Assembly (NCBI GenBank): GCA_025454925.1
Contig: JALONM010000022.1
Coordinates: forward strand, 1-49,832
DNA: 49,832 bases
DNA from: Cytophagaceae bacterium
GTDB taxonomy: Bacteria > Bacteroidota > Bacteroidia > Cytophagales > Cytophagaceae
Reading direction: 5' to 3'
Positions 7,723 to 16,700 of this stretch are shown here, one piece after another (within the stretch, counting starts at the first letter, position 1; every line of letters starts with the position of its first letter). Made by a program: the position numbers and the translations under genes. The notes under the pieces are model-generated. The model had not been told where the DNA came from. It made no database searches and saw only the letters and a program-made list of their open reading frames with translations.

Positions 7723-10700
7723 ATGAAAAAGGTTTACAATTTGATTTGTTCAGTCGTTGTGTTGATGCTTTTAGTGGGAACTAACAAATTGTTAAAAGCA
7801 GAGGGAACGGAACAAATACAACCCGTTGAAGCGGAACCCTATTCTCTGTTAATCAACAGGAGTGGTGGTTTGAGTATTCCCTTCGCATCCTATACTCCCA
7901 ATACGCATGTCTATCAATCAGGTACATCACCAGCTGATTATAGATTAAGCATTCGGGTTTGTAATAATAATGAGAGAGTAAAGCTAGGCTTTTTTGGAAA
8001 TGAGCCCGGTACATTTTACAGAATCAAGAATCCTGCAGGTACCGTAGTATTTGGGCCTAACAAGGTTCCGTTCTTACTTACGGTTCGTGATGTAGCCAAT
8101 AATGCTGGTCGTTTTCAGATTCGCACGACAGCAAACCACAATCTTGCGGTAGGTGATAAAGTAACTATCTCGGGTGTAGTAGGCAATCCAGGCGTTAACG
8201 GAACATTCTTTGTCAACACCATTGTAAATGCTTCCAGATTTACCATAAATGTTCCTTTTGCAGGAGCCTATGTTTCCGGCGGGCAAGTGTTAGATGCTAA
8301 TGCAGGCCGCATTGATACATGGGCTCAGGCGATTGCTGGTCCTGCATCGGTAGTGGGGGCTTCCGGTTATTTTGATACTACATTTGTACCGGGTGTTGCT
8401 GGTGATTATTATATTGAATTCAACCGTGCAGATAGAAATAATTTTGCAAACAATCAAATCACTTTACGTTACTTTGATATTCAGGTAGTTTCGGCAGCTA
8501 ATGCAATGATCAACGGTCGATTGCATTCTAAGTCATGGTATTTGGCTAACGATGATGATCCTTTCAAAGGTTCATTTTATGTTTATTCAAATGATGGAAT
8601 CGTTACCAAAATTAACAACAGTCAAATTCAACCATATTGGTTTTCTATTTCGTGTAATGCAACAGGTGTCTCGAATACTGGTAATCCATCGGTAGATCGC
8701 ATGTCAGTAAATGGGCCACAGTTATATCCTTCTTATGAAATCTTTTTAAATGATCCCGATATAGCATGCTATCCAACAGGTACTTTCGGTCGATTAAATG
8801 TTAATCCTAGTGTTTCAGGATGTGGAGCGAATCGATGTTTGAATATCAATGTAGATAAATCCGGAAATATCATTATTCTTCTAGATCTTGGAGGATTGCC
8901 AAATGTGTTTGATGATCCTATGGATCGTCAGATTGCCTACTTTGTAACGCCAGCACAAGTAAATACCGACATTTGCGTTCCTTGGGATGGTTTGAATGGT
9001 CAAGGTAATCCGATTGTGGGTGGTTCTAATATCAACATACGTGTCGATTTTTTAAATGGTATAACACACCTTCCATTGTTTGATTGTGAAGATAACCGGA
9101 ATGGATTTATAATAACCTTGGAGCGGCCTGCAGGACCCGCGCCACGTGTATTTTGGGATGATTCCAATGTTTTGTCTGGAACTGCAACAGATGGTCTTAC
9201 GAACTCTGTAAACGGATGCGCTGCGCCTAGCGCTACAATTGGTTGTCATAGATGGAGAAATAGAGGTGATAATGCCTGTCCTCCATGTTCGGAGACTATT
9301 AACTCCTGGTGGTATGCCAATATTGATACTCGGTCCATTACTTATTTGAATCACGAAGTAGATGTAGATGCCAATACTTCTTTACCTGGAACTAGTATTG
9401 CGAACAATAGTTTTAAATCGTGTAAAACAAATGCCACGATTAGTTTGAATGGATCGTTCACCAGCGACGTTGCTGTTAGTGGTTTTTGGAGTAGAACCGG
9501 AAGCGGAACTTTTGCTAATGCCAATAGTCCTATAACTACTTATACTCCAAGTCCAGCTGATTTTGCAGCTGGCTCAGTAATATTATGGCTGAGTTCCAAT
9601 CCAACGGCACCTCCCAATAGTTGCCCGACAGAACGAGATTCCCTGAGAATAACATTTGTAGATGCTACAATAGCAAATGCAGGCACGGATGTATCCGTTT
9701 GTGCTAATAATTCCACCGCAGTTATTTCGGGAGCAAGCAGTTCTCCTGTGTCCTCTACCATTCTATGGTCCGGAGGAGCGGGTACTTACGTACCCAATAA
9801 TTCAACGTTGGCTCTAACCTACAATCCCACAGCGGCTGAAATTGCGGCTGGCTTTGTAGATCTTACCCTCCGAGTAAATCCAACTGATCCTACTTGCGCA
9901 TTTGCTACGGATGTAGTCCGGATTAACATTACATCAAGCCCAACGGCTAATGCCGGAGCCGATCAAACCACGTGTGCAAATAATTCTGTCGCCACCTTAT
10001 CAGGTTCAGTAGGAGCAGGCAGCACGGGAGCCTGGTCCTCAACTCCTGCTTGCGTAGGATGTTTCTCTAATCCTGCAAGTTTGACTTCTACCTATACTCC
10101 CTCAACGGCTAACATTACTGCAGGTACCGTTACCTTGACACTAACGGCCAGCAAGCCCGGTTGTACAAGTGTGACGGATAACATGGTACTTACGATTAAA
10201 CCGAGTCCAGTGGTAAATGCCGGACCTAATCAATTAAAATGTAGAAATAATAATGTAGCAACACTTGTTGGGTCCACCAGCAATAGTACTTCAACTTTTT
10301 GGACAAGCAGCAGTGGATGCAATAGTTGTTTTTCTTCCACCACTTCGCTTACACCTACTTATACACCTAATGCCACAGATCTTGCAAATGGTTCCGTAAC
10401 CTTAACATTAAATGGTGTGTCGGCAGGATGCTTGAATGCCACTTCCTCAATGACAATTACCTACACTGCTTCCCCAACGATCAACGCGGGTAGTGACAGG
10501 ATTGTTTGTCCTAACAATGCATGTTTAACTTATAATGTAACGACAACTGGCGCCACCGGAGTGATTTGGTCTGTGGGTACAGGAACCCACGTACCCAATA
10601 ACACATCAGCTTCAGGCTCTTATTGCTTGTCAGCAGCAGAGGTATCCAATGGCTTTGCAATTTTAGTTGTAAACACCACAGGGGTAGGGAATTGTAATCA

Positions 10701-13700
10701 GGAAGATGATACCATTTTTGTTTTCCTTGATCCAATGCCGACCGTAGATGCAGGGCTTGATAATACGGTATGTGCGAATAATCCTACCATTTCATTGGCT
10801 GGTAATGTTTCTAGTAATATTAGTAGTTTCTCGTGGTCTTCGCTCTCTGCATCAGGCCAGCAGGGAACATTTTCTAATTCCTCGTCTCTTACCTCCACCT
10901 ATACGTTATCTTCGGCAGAAGTTGCCGCAGGTAGCGTAACCTTGCGATTAACCGGAAATGCACCATCTTGTAATCCGGTATCCGATAATGTAGTAATTAC
11001 TGTAACTCCTTCTCCTAGTGTTAACGCAGGTGCCGATCAATCGAATATATGTTTCTCTCCTGGAACCATTTCATTGAATGGGTTTAGTTCAACTGGATCC
11101 GGAACCTGGTCTGGGGGAGCAGGAACATTTTCCAGTACAACTAACCTTAATGCAATCTATAATTCAACTGTTGCGGAGCGATCAGGTACAGTTACACTCA
11201 CATTAACCTCTTCCAATAATGGTAAATGTAATCCTGTAACGGACCAGGTTAGTTTCAATTTCCGTACTCCGCATACTGCCACTATATCAGCGATAGCTAA
11301 TTCGTGTGTCAATAATCCGAATATAACCTTGTCAGGTACAACTACCTCTACCGGAGGTCAATGGTCTGGAGGTACTGGAACATATTCACCGAATGCCAAT
11401 AATATTAACACAACATATATACCATCCGCTGCAGAGATCGCATCGGGTTCTGTAACCTTTACTTTAAGCCCAACAGGTACAGGTGGATGTCCGCCGGCAA
11501 CATCTAATGTTACCGTCAGTATTTTGCCTTCTCCTACCATTGTCATTAATGGAGGCACTCCAATATCTGTGTGTGCAGGAAGTCCTACTGGCACGTTAAC
11601 AGCAGTTCTTACAGGGGCTACGGGTGTAACGTGGTCAGGTGGAGCAGGTTCATTTTCAAGCACCACAGGTACCACTGTAACGTATACCGCAACGGCTGCT
11701 GAAGTAGCATCAGGAAGCGTTACTTTAACTGGAACCACAACAGGAAATGGTACTTGTAATCCTACATCCGCTACTGCTGTAATTAACTTTCAGCGTGTGC
11801 CTGTTATTAATGCAGGATCAGATATTGTATTGTGTGGAAATTCTTCCGTCGCAAATCTTTCCGCAACAGTAACGAATGCTACGGGTGTTAGCTGGACGCA
11901 TACTGGTACAGGTAGTTTAAGCAGTACCACTTCGTTAACTCCTACATATACACCTTCTGTGGCGGATAAATCCACCATCGTTACATTCACTGCCACTTCC
12001 ACAGGAAATGGGGTCTGCAGTGCAGTGAGTGATCAAATGCGACTGTCCTTTACTGTAGTACCAACCGCGGACGCTGGACCTGATATGACGGTGTGTGCCA
12101 ACGATTTTCCAACTCAGTTAAACGGAAAAGGTTCTCCTTCGACTTGGTCTGGAGGAGCAGGTGCTTACAGTGATCCAACGGATATGTCTGCTACTTACAC
12201 ACCAACCGCCGGGGAAGTGGGTACAACCATAACATTAACATTAACGACCAATCCATTTGGTGCATGTCCAGCTGTTTCAGATCAGATGAGGCTGACAATT
12301 GTCGCCGCTCCGATAGCTAATGCAGGAGCCGATCAAACTATCTGCGGAAACGTGTTTAATACCACTTTAGCAGGGTCTGTGACCGATGCTACCGGTTTAT
12401 TCTGGTATACGGACGCAACAGGTTCGTTCTCCAATGCACTTTCAGGAACCTCCACCTATGCTCCATCCCTTGCTGATAAAACCAATGGAACAGTAACACT
12501 TACATTGGTTACAACAGGCATGACAAATGATTGTCCGGCAGATTCCGATCAGGTTGTAATAACCATAACTCCAACCGTAACAGTATTTGCAGGTCCCGAT
12601 CAAACGCTTTGTAATAATGGATCGGCCATAGCCCTTACCAGTGGAGTTGTTACTGGAGCCAGCGGTGGTATTTGGACTCAAATGGGTGGTTCTGGAACCT
12701 TAAATAATGCCAGCAGTCTTACAACCGCTTCTTATACTCCTCATCCAGCGGATGTAAGTGTGACCTTTACGTTGACCACTACAGGAAATCCTGCAGGATG
12801 CGTGGCACTCACTGATCAGTTGGTTATCACCTTTACTGCTCCTCCTGTTGTTAATGCGGGGCCAGACCAAACGCTTTGTGCCAATGCGGCATCTGTAAGT
12901 CTTTCAGGTAGCGTTACCAATGCCTTAGGAGGAATTTGGACTACTACTAATGGAACAGGTGCCTTTTCACCTAACAGCACCAATATGAATACAACCTATG
13001 TGCCCGGAGCAGGGGAGTCGGGAGCCATTACCATTCGTCTGACTTCTTCTGGAAATGGGGTGTGTCCTGGAAATTACTTTGATGATATGATCATAAATCT
13101 AGCGCCTTCACCAACAGTTGACGCTGGAATAAATCAGGTAGTTTGTGCCAATAATCGCTTGGTTACCTTGAGTGGAATCGTGACGAATGCCACGGGCGGT
13201 AACTGGACAAGCTCTGGGGACGGTGTATTTGCTGCTGCTAGTTCCTTGAATACTACCTACATGCCTGGTACTGGCGATGTAAGCGCAGGTTCTGTAACGC
13301 TTACCTTAACAACAACGGGAACGGCTCCATGTGCTTCTAGAACAGATGTGATGGTCGTTCAGATTACACCTGCACCAACGATCAATGCTGGAGCCGATAG
13401 AAGTGTATGTGCCAATAATGTTACGCTTAGTTTATTGGGGACAGTTACCGTTGCCACTGGTGGCACTTGGTCTTCCTCGGGTGCTGGCGTATTTTCAGGT
13501 ACCTCTTCTAATGGCTTGGCGACGACCTATACGCCAAGTGCTGCAGAAATTGCAGCTGGAACCGCTACCTTAACAATAACCTCTACTGATAATGGACTTT
13601 GTTCGCCTGTATCTGATAACTTAATGTTGACCATAACACCTGCTCCTACCGTAAACGCTGGTCCTGATGTTACTATTTGTGCGGATAGTTTTTATGTGCA

Positions 13701-16700
13701 GCTAAACGCAACGTATACCGTTGCAACAAGGGGGATTTGGTCTACGTCAGGCACCGGAGGTTTCTTTAACTCGAATGCCACATTCGATACGGCTACTTAC
13801 GTTCCTAGCCCTGCCGATCGTAATGGCGGATTTGTGACGCTTACCTTTACCACTACACTACACGGTGCTTGTAATCCTGTTTCGGATTCTAAAGTAGTAA
13901 CCATCACTCCGGCACCTACAATCAATGCCGGGGCCGATCAGACTATTTGTTCAACTACCAATACCATTTCTGTCTCTGCAATTAAGAACACCGTGTCATC
14001 AGGTGTTCTATGGACCACCTCCGGTGCAGGTAATTTTGTATCCAACACAAGTACATCAACTACCTATAATGTAGCAGCTATTGATAAATCAGCAGGTGCT
14101 GTTATACTTACAGTGACCACTACTGGCAATGGGTCCTGCAGAGCCGTATCGGATCAGTTGACTGTTTTTGTCGTTCAACAACCAATTGTTAATGCAGGGG
14201 TTGATCAAACCGTTTGTTCGGATGTGATGGTGAGCGGAATTGCTCAAACCCCAACGGTTACTAATTATGCATCGGTATTATGGTCTGTAACTTCCGGTAC
14301 GGGTGTTTTTGGCCCAAGCAATACCACGCTTAATGCTACTTACTTCCCTACTGCGGGCGATACTACTGCTCGTTCTGTAACACTTCAGATTACTGCCATA
14401 GCCAATGCTCCTTGTGCGAACGTTTCAGATTCTAAAGTCATTACCCTAAGACCAGTTCCGGTAATTCATGCAGGAAGTGATATACAAGTTTGTAATGGAA
14501 GTAATGCAGCCTTATCGGGTGCTGTTACCAATGCCTCCGGTGGAGTATGGTCTTTAGTGGCTCCGGCATCCGGAACATTTGCTCCAAGTACTTCTGCCTT
14601 AAACGCATCCTATATCCCTTCTCCAGCAGATACTGTTGCTGGAAGTGTGCGTCTGGTGCTTACTTCTACCGGCATGGGTACTTGTAGCCCAGTTACAGAT
14701 ACAATGCGTATATCCTTTAGAAACAGACCTACCGTGGTGGCAATACCCAACTTCTCAGTTTGTGCAGATGCCGAGAGTTTCATGATTTCAGCTAATACAA
14801 CCAATGCAACAGGCGTTCAATGGACTTCCTCCGGAACAGGTGGTTTCACTTCCAGTACGTCCTTGTCAACGATGTATTTTGTTACTCCACAAGATTCCAT
14901 AAATGGTACAGTTTCTTTTACTGTTACGACCACTGGTACAAATCCTTGTACAGCAGTAAGTGATAATCTTACAGTATCGCTTACACCAGTGCCTACTATT
15001 GACGCAGGACCGGATGTAAATGTTTGTGTTAACGATACTGAAATAAGTTTAAACGCTTCTGTGTTGGTAGCAACTGGTGGATTCTGGACTACCACAGGCA
15101 CTGGGTCGTTTTCCAATTCAAGCATCCTCAATCCTGTTTATACATTCAATCCTGCTGAGAAAGTTGGACCTATTGTATTTAAAGTTACCTCTACGGATAA
15201 TGGCGCTTGCGCCGCTGCATCGGATACAATGACTGTTACATTTACTGTTGCCTCCGTTGTGAATGCTGGCTCGGATAGAACCCTTTGTACGACAGACCTT
15301 CCGGTGATGCTCAATGGTTCGGGATCAGCAGGTCAATGGTCCATTATCACTGGGGATGGGGTAATACAAAATGCTTTATCGGCAAGTACGCAATATGATT
15401 TGGGAACTACCGATAGTGCTATCGTGACCAATCCTATGATCCTTTCTCATGTGCTCACCTTCCGGTATACACCAACAGGTACTTGCGGTGGTATACCAGA
15501 CGATGTTACTATTACCTTAATTCAAGGGCCAAGTATTACCTTGAATCCGATCAGTAATATTTGTACGAATGTTAATGATATTAATATAACAGGATCTGCT
15601 TCCACAGCGGGTACCTGGGCAACAACAGGATCCGGTACATTTGCCAATAATAATATTCCTACCACGTATACCATGTCTGCTGCCGACAAGTCTTCAGGTT
15701 CTGTTATACTCACCTTTACGATACCTGCTGGAGGAGCTTGCAGGGCTTTCAGAGATACACTGGATATTACCATACATCCAACACCAACCATTACAGCAGG
15801 CCCAGATAAAGCGCTTTGTGCAAATGCTCTCGGCAATGTGACCCTGAATGGAGCACATACACTTTCTGGTACACGGCAATGGAATATCTTGAATGGTATG
15901 GGTAGTTTGAGTGCAACGAACATTGATCAACCAAATTACATTCCGGTTGCAGGTGATGTGGGTATTGCTCCGGTTCGTTTGGAATATACTATCGACAATG
16001 GTATATGCTCCGTGATTCGGGACGAAGTATTGATTGCTATCACAGCAGCACCAACTTTAACAATAGGAAATGATACGGCCATTTGTGCCGATATGAATCT
16101 GCCTCTGCAGGCAACATATACTGTTTCTACAGGAGGTATCTGGACTAGTTCAGGCACCGGAATCTTTACACCGGATAGCCAAACCGATAACCCAACGTAT
16201 ATTCCGTCTTCTGCAGATACCGCAGCTCACGCAGCCATTACACTTACTTTTACCACTACCGGAAACGGAATTTGTAACGCTGTATCAGATTCTAAAATTC
16301 TGAATCTTGCCATCAAGCCAATTGTATATGCAGGTATTGATGATTCGATTTGTTCGGCTGAGACGAGTGTTGCTTTGTCTGGCTCCGTGTTCCATGCACC
16401 GGGCGTAACTTGGGCAACTACTGGAACAGGAACTTTCTCCGCATCTAATGTGTTGGCGCCTACCTATTTCCCATCCACCGATGATATTAATAACGGAGGT
16501 GTAATATTTACGATTTCTACCACTGGCGTGGCAGAATGTTTACCTGTTCAAGATTTTAAATTGCTGATGATTGTACCTTCGCCGGTGGCAACCGTTAATG
16601 CAGGATTTGACCAGGTTATTTGTCGTGATGAAGGGTCCACTGGAATGACTGGATTTATTACCATAGCGACTGGTGCAAAATGGGATTGCCAGGGATCTCC

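Noticed and set aside
11358-15923. Long minus-strand frames opposite the first giant gene
   Set aside because: The repeat-rich, Thr/Ser/Val-rich coding strand produces long antisense frames by codon bias. Their Val- and Pro-rich products repeat in step with the repeats.
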